DNA from: JBEBSD01 sp040394475
GTDB lineage: Bacteria > Bacteroidota > Bacteroidia > Cytophagales > Spirosomataceae
NCBI GenBank assembly: GCA_040394475.1
Contig: JBEBSD010000016.1
Span: 1 to 64,000 of the forward strand
Length of the DNA stretch: 64,000 bases
Reading direction: 5' to 3'
Of this stretch, positions 26,419-34,320 are shown piece by piece. A program made the translations under genes and the position numbers. The first letter of the stretch is position 1. The number at the start of each line of letters is the position of its first letter. Below the pieces are notes generated by a model. The model was given only the letters and a program-made list of their open reading frames with translations, was not told the origin of the DNA and did not search any database.

Positions 26419-27519
26419 ATGAGTCTTCAGTGTGGTATCGTCGGACTTCCCAACGTGGGGAAATCTACTCTTTTTAACGCGATTTCTAGTGGTAGAGCCG
26501 AGGCTGCCAATTACCCTTTTTGTACCATCGACCCGAATGTCGGCATGGTAACAGTCCCCGATGAAAGAATGGACGTGCTGATCGAACTGGTAAAACCGCA
26601 GCGGGTCGTACCCACGGTCGTGGAGTTTGTGGATATTGCCGGACTGGTAAAAGGGGCCAGCCAGGGCGCCGGGCTGGGCAATAAGTTTTTGGCCAATATC
26701 CGGGAGGTAGATGCTATTGTACACGTGGTTCGTTGTTTTCAGGACGATAACATTGTCCATGTTGAAGGGAAAGTAGATCCGGTTTCGGATAAAGAAATCA
26801 TAGATGTGGAGTTGCAGCTGAAAGACCTGGAATCGGTTGATAAAAAAATTCAACGGATCGATAAGGCGGCCCGGGTAGGAGATGCAAGGGCCAGGGCGGA
26901 GCTGGAGGTTCTCAAACAGTATAAGGCGGTCCTGGAGGCTGGTAAAAATGCACGGAGTTTCTCCATCGCCGAGGCAGACCGGGATGCGGCCATCGGAGAT
27001 TTGCAGTTGCTTACGGTGAAGCCGGTGTTGTATGTGGCAAATGTAGATGAAGCGTCCATGCTGACCGGGAACGAGTATTCGGACAAGCTGAAAGCGCTGG
27101 CCGCCGAGGAAGGGGCAGAGGTGATAGTGTTGTGCGCAGCCATCGAATCGCAGATAGCGGAAATTGAAGACCCGCAGGAACAGACATTGTTCCTGGAGGA
27201 GTTTGGTCTGGAAGAATCGGGGTTGAATCGCCTGATAAAGGCATCCTATACCCTTTTAAACCTGATTACCTATTTTACCGCCGGTGTGAAGGAGGTAAGG
27301 GCATGGACCATTCGCAGGGGATGGAAGGCGCCCCAGGCTGCAGGCGTGATTCATACCGATTTTGAAAAAGGGTTTATCCGTGCCGAGGTGATTAAACTGG
27401 CCGACTATGCTCATTACAAGTCGGAAGCAGCGATTAAGGATGCGGGAAAGATGGCAGTGGAAGGAAAGGAATACGTGGTGCAGGATGGCGATGTCATGCA
27501 TTTCCGTTTTAATGTTTAG
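26419..27519 (+). CDS. ychF: Redox-regulated P-loop ATPase/GTPase YchF
   Basis: 366 residues, the standard length. The Obg-family G domain begins at once: G1 GLPNVGKST (residues 9-17), G3 DIAGLVKGASQGAGLGNKFL, then the helical coiled insertion (LQLKDLESVDKKIQRI) and a C-terminal TGS-like domain (LNLITYFTAGVKEVRAWTIRRGWKAPQAAGVIHTDF). YchF prefers ATP, binds ribosomes and negatively tunes the oxidative stress response in bacteria. The G4 position reads NVDE, the substitution that explains ATP preference. The gene appears monocistronic, with a small membrane-protein gene 70 bp downstream. Confidence 0.96.
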   Translation: MSLQCGIVGLPNVGKSTLFNAISSGRAEAANYPFCTIDPNVGMVTVPDERMDVLIELVKPQRVVPTVVEFVDIAGLVKGASQGAGLGNKFLANIREVDAIVHVVRCFQDDNIVHVEGKVDPVSDKEIIDVELQLKDLESVDKKIQRIDKAARVGDARARAELEVLKQYKAVLEAGKNARSFSIAEADRDAAIGDLQLLTVKPVLYVANVDEASMLTGNEYSDKLKALAAEEGAEVIVLCAAIESQIAEIEDPQEQTLFLEEFGLEESGLNRLIKASYTLLNLITYFTAGVKEVRAWTIRRGWKAPQAAGVIHTDFEKGFIRAEVIKLADYAHYKSEAAIKDAGKMAVEGKEYVVQDGDVMHFRFNV

Positions 27520-27589
27520 CAGGATACCCGGGCAGCCGTGTCAGCAGGTCCGGAGGTTACCACGAATGAGGTCCGGAAGGACGTAGCGT

Positions 27590-28204
27590 ATGAAAAAGCA
27601 GTTATTGGTAAGCATGCTGTTGCTGGTCGCGGTGGCCGGGCCTCTGGTCGCGCAGGACGCGTATAACCGGGTGGAAGCGCTGGAAAGTGACGAGCTGCTT
27701 ATAAAGCAGCGGGGTACACGGCTGGTAACGCGCCCGGGGCAGCGGTATATGATTGTAGATCACACGTCGTTCCCGGGCGGATATCACCGGTATCGTTATT
27801 TCCCGGGAGAAACGATCCGCTTTCGGCTGCACGGGTCCGAAACGCGTTTCAATGAGCTTATCGGCGAAGTAACTGACTCGACGTTCACCTTCGTGCTGAT
27901 CAATGAGGCAGTGGGCCGGATGGAACACCGGGAGGTATTGTTGAAAGACCTGCGGAAAATAAAGACCTCCCGCCGGATCCCCTGGGTTTCAGAGGGGGCC
28001 TTTCTGCTGCCGCTGGCCGGACTGATTTATACCGGCGCCGACTTTTTTAATAAGGGTATCGACGGAAAACGCTTTACGACCGATCAGCAGACCGTGATGG
28101 TAGGAGCGGGCCTGGTTGCAACGGGCGTCATCTGCTATAAACTGACGTTCGCCAGTATTAAGATCGGCAAAAAGAACCAGGTAAGAATTTTACAGACCTA
28201 TTGA
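27590..28204 (+). CDS. Exported hypothetical protein with C-terminal membrane segments
   Basis: 204 residues. A signal peptide (MKKQLLVSMLLLVAVAGPLVAQ) leads a beta-rich domain of about 110 residues (YRYFPGETIRFRLHGSETRF, GEVTDSTFTFVLINE) that resembles small SH3-like or PRC-type barrels. Two hydrophobic stretches follow near 143-160 and 168-190 (VMVGAGLVATGVICY). I do not recognise the family. Its tail meets the convergent ABC ATPase gene 11 bp away. Confidence 0.65.
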   Translation: MKKQLLVSMLLLVAVAGPLVAQDAYNRVEALESDELLIKQRGTRLVTRPGQRYMIVDHTSFPGGYHRYRYFPGETIRFRLHGSETRFNELIGEVTDSTFTFVLINEAVGRMEHREVLLKDLRKIKTSRRIPWVSEGAFLLPLAGLIYTGADFFNKGIDGKRFTTDQQTVMVGAGLVATGVICYKLTFASIKIGKKNQVRILQTY

Positions 28205-28215
28205 CGCCCGGTTGC

Positions 28216-28926
28216 TTATGCCTGCAGATTGGCCTTGATCGGGTTAGGATTGATGGTGTCGGATTCTACCAGGCCGTCGCGCAGGCGGATAATGCGATGG
28301 GCATAATGCGCAATGTCTTCCTCGTGCGTGACCATCACAATGGTATTCCCCTTGCTATAGAGCTGATCAAAAAGGTCCATGATTTCATGGGATGTCTTAC
28401 TGTCGAGGTTTCCCGTGGGTTCGTCTGCCAGTAAGATGCTCGGATCATTTACCAGAGCTCTGGCTACCGCTACCCGCTGCCGTTGTCCTCCTGATAGTTC
28501 ATTGGGTTTGTGGTAGGCACGATTTTCCAGGCCGACGTTTTTTAAGGCCAGCATTGCCTTTTCGGTCCGGTCCGATTTCCCCAGCCCGGCATAAATAAGG
28601 GGAAGCGCCACATTTTCAAGAGACGACATCCGGGGCAACAGGTTAAATGTCTGGAATACAAATCCGATTTCCATATTCCGTATTTCCGCCAGCTCACTTT
28701 CCGACATGAAGCTTACGTCTTTTCCATTCAGGATGTATTGCCCTGAAGAGGGGGTGTCCAGGCAACCGATAATATTCATTAAGGTTGATTTCCCGGATCC
28801 GGAAGGCCCCATGAAAGCGACATATTCTCCTTTGTCGACCTGCATGGTGACCGATTTCAGCGCATCAATCACCTCTGATCCCATAATGTAGCGGCGGCTG
28901 ATACCAGTTGTTTCGATTATTCTCAT
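28216..28926 (-). CDS. LolD/MacB-type ABC transporter ATP-binding protein
   Basis: 236 residues from the ATG at 28926 (start MRIIETTGISRRYIMG); 14 more in-frame codons upstream look non-coding. Walker A GPSGSGKST, Q-loop VFQTFNLLPRMSSLENVALPL, signature LSGGQRQRVAVARAL, Walker B ILLADEPTGNLD and the H-loop VTHEE are all present, in the pattern of the MacB/LolD/FtsE group. The partner permease is not adjacent, so it must be encoded elsewhere, as is common in Bacteroidota. Likely roles are lipoprotein or peptide/drug extrusion. Confidence 0.9.
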   Translation of the reverse strand: MRIIETTGISRRYIMGSEVIDALKSVTMQVDKGEYVAFMGPSGSGKSTLMNIIGCLDTPSSGQYILNGKDVSFMSESELAEIRNMEIGFVFQTFNLLPRMSSLENVALPLIYAGLGKSDRTEKAMLALKNVGLENRAYHKPNELSGGQRQRVAVARALVNDPSILLADEPTGNLDSKTSHEIMDLFDQLYSKGNTIVMVTHEEDIAHYAHRIIRLRDGLVESDTINPNPIKANLQA

Positions 28927-29030
28927 TGCTTCCAGTTGCTTAATGCCAGGCGTTAGTTCATTGACCATCCATCAGGGGACGTTTTTTTTGTGCGACGGGC
29001 CTGTATTCAGGACGGTCACAAGTTACCAGT

Positions 29031-31706
29031 TTATTGGAACTCTTCCCGCTCTTTTTCGATAAGAGCTTTTTTGGGTTGATAACGGGTCAAAAACGTGGTA
29101 TAATCGGTAGCGCTTCCATACGTCCTGACTTTCTCACTTGCTTCTTCCGCCTGATCGGTTAATCCCAGATCCAGGCTTAGTAAGGCATAGGATTCCCACA
29201 ATTCCGGTGATTGCTCATTAAAACGGAGCGCGTCTACCACGAGTTGAAAGGCTTTGGTCAATTCTTTTTGCTGTGTCCGGTAATAGTCTGCCGCTGCCGT
29301 GACGATCGCCGGGTCGAACGGGTTTGAACGGACCGCTTTCCCGAATGCCTCCGCTGTCGGGGCCTTCAGCGCAATCTTCAATAAAGAATCGGAAGCGGTT
29401 ACGGGTTTGGTTAGCCTTCCGAGTTGTTCCTGAAGGGTAGCGATCTGGTCGTCAGCTACTTCTGATTCACGAAGCTTTTCCAGTACGATAGCCCCTACCT
29501 CAACATTCCCCGACAGCGAATGGGCAATCGCCAGTCCCAGAAAACCTTCGGTATCATTGGTCCTGGAAAGCTGGTCGATAGCGTTGGGGTACAAGCCCAG
29601 CTGTAAAAACCAGTGACCCAGTATTTTGCGGTAAAGCAGGGCATTTTTTTCGCTGTTTTCGGCAAGCGCCTGTAGTGCCTCCAGCGCCCTGGTCTTGTTG
29701 CCGCTGTAATACTCGGTATAGAGAGCGGCCAGGAATAATTCGTCTCCGGCCATTGCATTGAGATCGGCAAGGCGGCGCAGCGGATGTGTGATTTTCCCAC
29801 CCTGACGCGCCTGATTAAAGGCGAAATTAATCCAGTACGAGTATCCGGCGGCACTGAGCATCGAGTCCGCGGGAGTGGCATCGGGCCTTACCACTTCGGG
29901 GATAAAGGCGGCCTTTTTATTCTGCAGGGCCAGCCAGTTGGCTTGCCAGGCGAGGTCGTTGCGCGGGGTGAATCCGGCGGCGGAGAGTGAATCCAGCGAG
30001 GATGCATCCAGCGAAGCCGCCAGGACGGCCAGCAGATTGGCGGCGGGGATGGGGTTATTCCTCAGGGTGCTTTCTGCCCTTTTTAAAAAGAAATAGGCAG
30101 AATCGGCCACACTGGTTTTGGAAAACAGTAGCCCCAGGTTGTTTTGCAGGTGACCGTTGTCCGGAAATTTTTGAAGTCCTTCCTGCAGGTTAAACACCGC
30201 CTCGAAATACAGGTTTTCTTTCATCAGAATATCGCTCAGGCCGATGTAGGCCTGTGGAGAAGGTTTCTTCAGAGTGGCCTGTTTGAAGTAGAAAGCAGCC
30301 GCATTTTCATCGCCCTGCAGGAGGGCGAGAGAGGCGAGGGCATAGTTGGATTTATGATTCTGAAACTCTTGCTGCAGCGACATTTTATAATATTGTTCGG
30401 CCAGGGTATACTCGCGGGCAAGCATATGCACGTCGCCCAACCCGTTGAAATAGGCGGCGACGGCCTGGTGAAAGGGGAATAAGCTCTGCATGGAAAAGAG
30501 GCCTGCAACAACGCCAAACCCAATGACGCGGGCTTTTGTAAGACTAAAGTGGAGCGGTTTATAAAGCACCTTATGCACTTCCAGCCCGCTTTTGAAAAGC
30601 GGCAGAAAGTTAATCAGGACATAGCCGGTAAAAACGATCCCCATGCCCAACTGGCTGTTGACGACCATATCTTCCAGTACCTCCAGTAAGGGATCATTGG
30701 CTGTCATGGCGGCGAAGGAGAGAAAGGCGGCCGCTACCAGCAGGAGGCCTGTATACAACCAGAATCCGGAACCGCGAAAGTCGATAACCCCTGCAGTGCT
30801 TTCACACCGTAACCTGAAACCGTATAGGCCGATCAGTGCAGCCGCGATACCGAGCGGCAGCGGGTGAAGAATGACCATTCCCCAGCCGGCCAGCCGGGTA
30901 TTGGCGATAAAGGCAAACAGTAGTACGCACAGGTAAAGCAGGCTGATGACCAGGAAGCGGGGAAGGGCATTTGTTCCCTGGCGGTTGGTTATACGGGAAG
31001 TACTGAGCCAGACGAGTCCGTAGAAAATCTCTGTCGCGCAGAGAAGCAGGAAGAGCATGCTGCCGGTAAGCCAGAGTGGGAAACTGTAAGCCAGAAAAGT
31101 AAGCGGCTTATAGGAAGCGGTCCCGCCCCAGGCGACTCCCGCATAGACGATCAGCGTAATGACCTGGAAAATAACAATCCGCGGGACGATGGCAATATCC
31201 GGGCGAAAAGCATGGAGATAATAGCCGGCGCCCGCGTACGAAACGATCAGGATGCATAAGAAGGCTTTGTCGATCGCCGGCAGTACGCCCAGCATTTCAG
31301 TGCGGGAGAAGGTCAGCAGCAGGATAAAAGCCATAAGGGCGGCAAAGTACCAGAAACGCGGCAGTGCGGTCAGTGCGGCCAGCACGAGTGTCCAGCCAAT
31401 CAGGCCCACCAGCAAAATCAGGTGAATGGCTTTCAGATCCAGTGTCATGCCGGAGGCAACGAACCATTCGGTTACGACGGTCGAAGGAACGGTAACGGAA
31501 TAGTGCCAATTTCCCAGAGGCAGGAAATCAAGGTCCACCCCTACGGTGGTCAGCTGGCTCAGCACATCCCACCGGATGGCATTGGCCATCGGGTTCCAGG
31601 TGCTGAAGAGCACCAGAACGAGTGCAAAAAGAACCGCAAATAAGGTTAATACTACAGACCGCCACTCAGAGGGCGGCCAGGATTCCCGGAAAAAAGACTT
31701 ATTCAT
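29031..31706 (-). CDS. Large membrane protein with C-terminal TPR repeats
   Basis: 891 residues. About nine to eleven hydrophobic helices fill residues 15-410 (VVLTLFAVLFALVLVLF, AIHLILLVGLIGWTLVLAAL, FLVISLLYLCVLLFAFIA, and a last one near 390-410). From about 430 the chain is helical with TPR-like pairs: LAREYTLAEQYYKMSLQQE, AFYFKQATLKKPSPQAYIGLSDILMKENLYFEAV, and a further block near 810-885. There is no catalytic motif. It could be a scaffold sensing or assembling envelope complexes. It lies divergently from atpD and 104 bp upstream of the LolD-like gene on the same strand, so the two could be co-transcribed. Confidence 0.75.
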   Translation of the reverse strand: MNKSFFRESWPPSEWRSVVLTLFAVLFALVLVLFSTWNPMANAIRWDVLSQLTTVGVDLDFLPLGNWHYSVTVPSTVVTEWFVASGMTLDLKAIHLILLVGLIGWTLVLAALTALPRFWYFAALMAFILLLTFSRTEMLGVLPAIDKAFLCILIVSYAGAGYYLHAFRPDIAIVPRIVIFQVITLIVYAGVAWGGTASYKPLTFLAYSFPLWLTGSMLFLLLCATEIFYGLVWLSTSRITNRQGTNALPRFLVISLLYLCVLLFAFIANTRLAGWGMVILHPLPLGIAAALIGLYGFRLRCESTAGVIDFRGSGFWLYTGLLLVAAAFLSFAAMTANDPLLEVLEDMVVNSQLGMGIVFTGYVLINFLPLFKSGLEVHKVLYKPLHFSLTKARVIGFGVVAGLFSMQSLFPFHQAVAAYFNGLGDVHMLAREYTLAEQYYKMSLQQEFQNHKSNYALASLALLQGDENAAAFYFKQATLKKPSPQAYIGLSDILMKENLYFEAVFNLQEGLQKFPDNGHLQNNLGLLFSKTSVADSAYFFLKRAESTLRNNPIPAANLLAVLAASLDASSLDSLSAAGFTPRNDLAWQANWLALQNKKAAFIPEVVRPDATPADSMLSAAGYSYWINFAFNQARQGGKITHPLRRLADLNAMAGDELFLAALYTEYYSGNKTRALEALQALAENSEKNALLYRKILGHWFLQLGLYPNAIDQLSRTNDTEGFLGLAIAHSLSGNVEVGAIVLEKLRESEVADDQIATLQEQLGRLTKPVTASDSLLKIALKAPTAEAFGKAVRSNPFDPAIVTAAADYYRTQQKELTKAFQLVVDALRFNEQSPELWESYALLSLDLGLTDQAEEASEKVRTYGSATDYTTFLTRYQPKKALIEKEREEFQ

Positions 31707-31803
31707 TTCATAAATAACGCGACTTTCTATAAAATTCTATATTCAAATGGATAATTTGGTGCACTTTCCTAAAAAATATCCAATAAATGAACGCTGAACT
31801 TGT

Positions 31804-31833
31804 TTGTATTGATTGATTTATATTCTAATTTTG
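31804..31833 (+). promoter_or_regulatory. Promoter of the atpDC operon
   Basis: TTG at 31804-31806 and TAATTTTG at 31826-31833 with a 19-bp spacer match the Bacteroidota TTG-N19-TAnnTTTG consensus exactly. It predicts a leader of about 35-40 nt before the atpD start at 31876. Confidence 0.75.
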
Positions 31834-31875
31834 CGGTCTGAAATTTACCACGAGACAAAAACATAACGTTACACA

Positions 31876-33390
31876 ATGGCAAACGCGACAAACATAGGAA
31901 AAATTACGCAGGTAATTGGCCCGGTAGTAGACGTATCGTTTGAAGACGACAAACACATGCCCTCTATCCTGGAAGCGCTGGAAGTCGTGAAACCAAATGG
32001 TCAAAAAGTGATTCTGGAATGTCAGCAGCACCTGGGTGAAGATCGTGTGCGCACGATTGCGATGGAAGGAACTGAAGGGTTGCAGCGCGGCATGAAAGTG
32101 ATCGCCAGAGGGGCGCCGATTAAAATGCCCGTTGGCGAGCAAATTAAAGGTCGTCTGTTTAATGTTGTGGGGGATGCTATTGACGGGTTGCAAGGCATAG
32201 ACATGGAGAATGGTATTTCCATTCACCGCAGCGCTCCCCGGTTCGAGGACCTGGCAACGACTACGGAAATCCTGTATACCGGGATTAAAGTAATAGACTT
32301 GCTGGCTCCCTATGTGAAGGGTGGTAAGATCGGATTGTTCGGCGGGGCCGGTGTGGGTAAAACCGTATTGATCCAGGAGCTGATGAATAATATTGCGAAA
32401 GCATTTGCAGGTCTATCGGTATTTGCCGGTGTGGGAGAGCGTACCCGTGAAGGGAATGACCTGATGCGGGAGATGATCGAGGCCGGTATTATTAAATACG
32501 GAGAAGCGTTCAAACATAGTATGGAAGCCGGTGGCTGGGACCTCTCCACAGTTGATTACGAAGAATTGAAAAATTCACAGGCCACTTTCGTGTTCGGACA
32601 AATGAACGAGCCTCCCGGGGCGCGTGCCCGTGTGGCCTTGTCAGGACTGACGGTGGCAGAGTATTTCCGTGATGGGGATGGTGAAGGAAAAGGACGCGAT
32701 ATTCTTTTCTTTATCGATAATATTTTCCGGTTTACACAGGCTGGTTCAGAGGTGTCCGCACTTTTAGGCCGGATGCCTTCTGCCGTGGGTTACCAACCGA
32801 CACTGGCCACAGAAATGGGAGCCATGCAGGAACGGATCACGTCGACTAAAAACGGATCCATTACCTCTGTACAGGCGGTTTATGTTCCCGCCGATGACTT
32901 GACTGACCCGGCGCCGGCAACGACCTTTGCCCACTTGGACGCGACAACGGTATTGAGCCGCAAGGTTTCTGAAAAAGGAATTTACCCGGCGGTGGATCCC
33001 CTGGATTCTACCTCCCGCATCCTGTCTGCGGAAGTACTGGGAGATGCCCACTACGATTGCGCGCAGCGTGTCAAGAACATTCTGCAACGCTATAAAGAAC
33101 TGCAGGATATCATTGCGATCCTGGGTATGGAGGAGCTTTCGGAAGAAGATAAGCTGGTAGTATCGCGTGCACGTCGGGTGGAGCGCTTCCTTTCGCAGCC
33201 ATTCTTTGTGGCGTCGCAGTTTACGGGTCTGGAAGGTGTCCTGGTAGACATCACCGATACCATCAAAGGCTTTAATCAGATCCTGGACGGAGAGCACGAC
33301 AATCTTCCTGAAATGGCTTTCAACCTGGTAGGGACCATTGAAGATGCCGTGCGTAAAGGAGAGAAAATGCTCGCCGAAGCCAACAGATAA
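31876..33390 (+). CDS. atpD: F1F0 ATP synthase subunit beta
   Basis: 504 residues. This is the catalytic F1 subunit: N-terminal crown domain (GKITQVIGPVVDVSFEDD), Walker A GGAGVGKTVLIQELMNN (about 156-172), catalytic glutamate region GVGERTREGNDL, Walker B RDILFFIDNIFRFTQAGSE, and the DELSEED-type lever EELSEEDKLVVSRARR in the C-terminal domain. It is followed 122 bp later by atpC. The other F1 genes are not alongside: atpH lies on the opposite strand at 40 kb and atpA and atpG are outside the window. Expression is likely strong and constitutive from the promoter at 31804. Confidence 0.98.
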   Translation: MANATNIGKITQVIGPVVDVSFEDDKHMPSILEALEVVKPNGQKVILECQQHLGEDRVRTIAMEGTEGLQRGMKVIARGAPIKMPVGEQIKGRLFNVVGDAIDGLQGIDMENGISIHRSAPRFEDLATTTEILYTGIKVIDLLAPYVKGGKIGLFGGAGVGKTVLIQELMNNIAKAFAGLSVFAGVGERTREGNDLMREMIEAGIIKYGEAFKHSMEAGGWDLSTVDYEELKNSQATFVFGQMNEPPGARARVALSGLTVAEYFRDGDGEGKGRDILFFIDNIFRFTQAGSEVSALLGRMPSAVGYQPTLATEMGAMQERITSTKNGSITSVQAVYVPADDLTDPAPATTFAHLDATTVLSRKVSEKGIYPAVDPLDSTSRILSAEVLGDAHYDCAQRVKNILQRYKELQDIIAILGMEELSEEDKLVVSRARRVERFLSQPFFVASQFTGLEGVLVDITDTIKGFNQILDGEHDNLPEMAFNLVGTIEDAVRKGEKMLAEANR

Positions 33391-33512
33391 TGAATCCGGC
33401 GGGTGTGGGATGCCTGGATTTTTGGAAAAACACCGGTTTGTCAGTATTCCAATTGAACATTTCCAGCGCCAGAAAACCAGGCATCCAATGCCGCTAAACA
33501 TACTGAGCGAAT

Positions 33513-33755
33513 ATGAACTTAGAAATAATTACCCCTGATAAGAAAGTGTATGCCGGCGAAGCAACGTCCGTCACGTTTCCGGGTACTGAAGGACAGTTTC
33601 AGGTGTTGAACTTCCACGCGCCTTTGGTAAGTACGCTCGGGAAAGGGGATGTCGTGATCGATACGGGTTCCTCCAAACAAACTTTTGTCATTGATGGCGG
33701 GGTAGTGGAAGTACTGAACAACAAGGTGCTGGTACTGGCCGAAGCTATTCTGTAA
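33513..33755 (+). CDS. atpC: F1F0 ATP synthase subunit epsilon, short form
   Basis: 80 residues. Only the N-terminal beta-sandwich is present (LEIITPDKKVYAGEATSVTFPGTEGQFQVLNFHAPLVSTL ... VIDGGVVEVLNNKVLVLAE). The C-terminal two-helix inhibitory domain of about 50 residues found in proteobacterial epsilon is missing, which is usual in Bacteroidota, so it is not a truncation. The subunit couples the gamma rotor to the c-ring. The 122-bp gap from atpD holds a long-range inverted repeat (GGATGCCTGG near 33408 against CCAGGCATCC near 33478). A perfect terminator follows. Confidence 0.93.
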   Translation: MNLEIITPDKKVYAGEATSVTFPGTEGQFQVLNFHAPLVSTLGKGDVVIDTGSSKQTFVIDGGVVEVLNNKVLVLAEAIL

Positions 33756-33765
33756 AGCATTTGGC

Positions 33766-33820
33766 GTAAACAATAAAAAGGGGGATGTCTCAAAAAGACA
33801 TCCCCCTTTTTATTGTTTAC
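33766..33820. terminator. Perfect 25-bp stem terminator after atpC
   Basis: 33766-33790 and 33796-33820 are exact reverse complements around the 5-nt loop CAAAA. The stem core is GGGGGATGTCT/AGACATCCCCC, flanked by A-rich and T-rich arms (AATAAAAA/TTTTTATT), so it should terminate from either side. It sits 10 bp past the atpC stop codon. It is much longer than an ordinary intrinsic terminator. Confidence 0.92.
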
Positions 33821-33860
33821 GGGTTTGAATTGTTATTTTCGGGAGATTACCAGGCGATGC

Positions 33861-34150
33861 CGCTCTCCCTCGTCTCAGACGAGCGGAGGAGTGAAAGCAG
33901 GTCTCCGACCTGCGCGATTAAGAAGGCTATTCACGAGTCAGACGCGGGTCTCGGACCCGTTTTGTTGGTACCGGCGGGTCTCCCGACCCGCAAACAGCCT
34001 GCAGGATTCCCACCACTTTTCCTGCGACCGCTCTCCCTCGTCTTCAGACGAGCGGAGGAGTGAAAGCAGGTCTCCGACCTGCGTGATTAAGAAGGCTATT
34101 CACGAGTCAGACGCGGGTTTCCGACCCGCCTTCGCGCTTTCACCGTCAGC
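33861..34150. repeat. Duplicated GCAGGTCTCCGACCTGC repeat block
   Basis: A block of about 100 bp beginning CGCTCTCCCTCGTCT and containing GACGAGCGGAGGAGTGAAAG, the palindrome GCAGGTCTCCGACCTGC (33897-33913 and 34066-34082), AAGAAGGCTATTCACGAGTC and GACGCGGGT...GACCCG occurs twice, 169 bp apart. A diverged copy is at 89-154. The open frames across this region follow the repeat and are not supported as genes. From 34150 to 34320 I see nothing further apart from short inverted words. Confidence 0.85.
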
Positions 34151-34320
34151 GTGACCCGGTCTTCGAGCGGCGGACTTTAAGTTCAGCATGACGTCTGAAA
34201 TACGACAAAGCATCGTTGACACGACAGTAGTTCCCGGTCCGACTCACTGAAATTTTCCCGGGGCTGGTCCGGGAATGATTATATAACAGTGGTATACTGC
34301 TTTATTACATAAAAAGCGGT

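Noticed and set aside
33785..34154. Two overlapping open frames after atpC
   Set aside because: They begin inside the terminator stem and run through duplicated repeat DNA.
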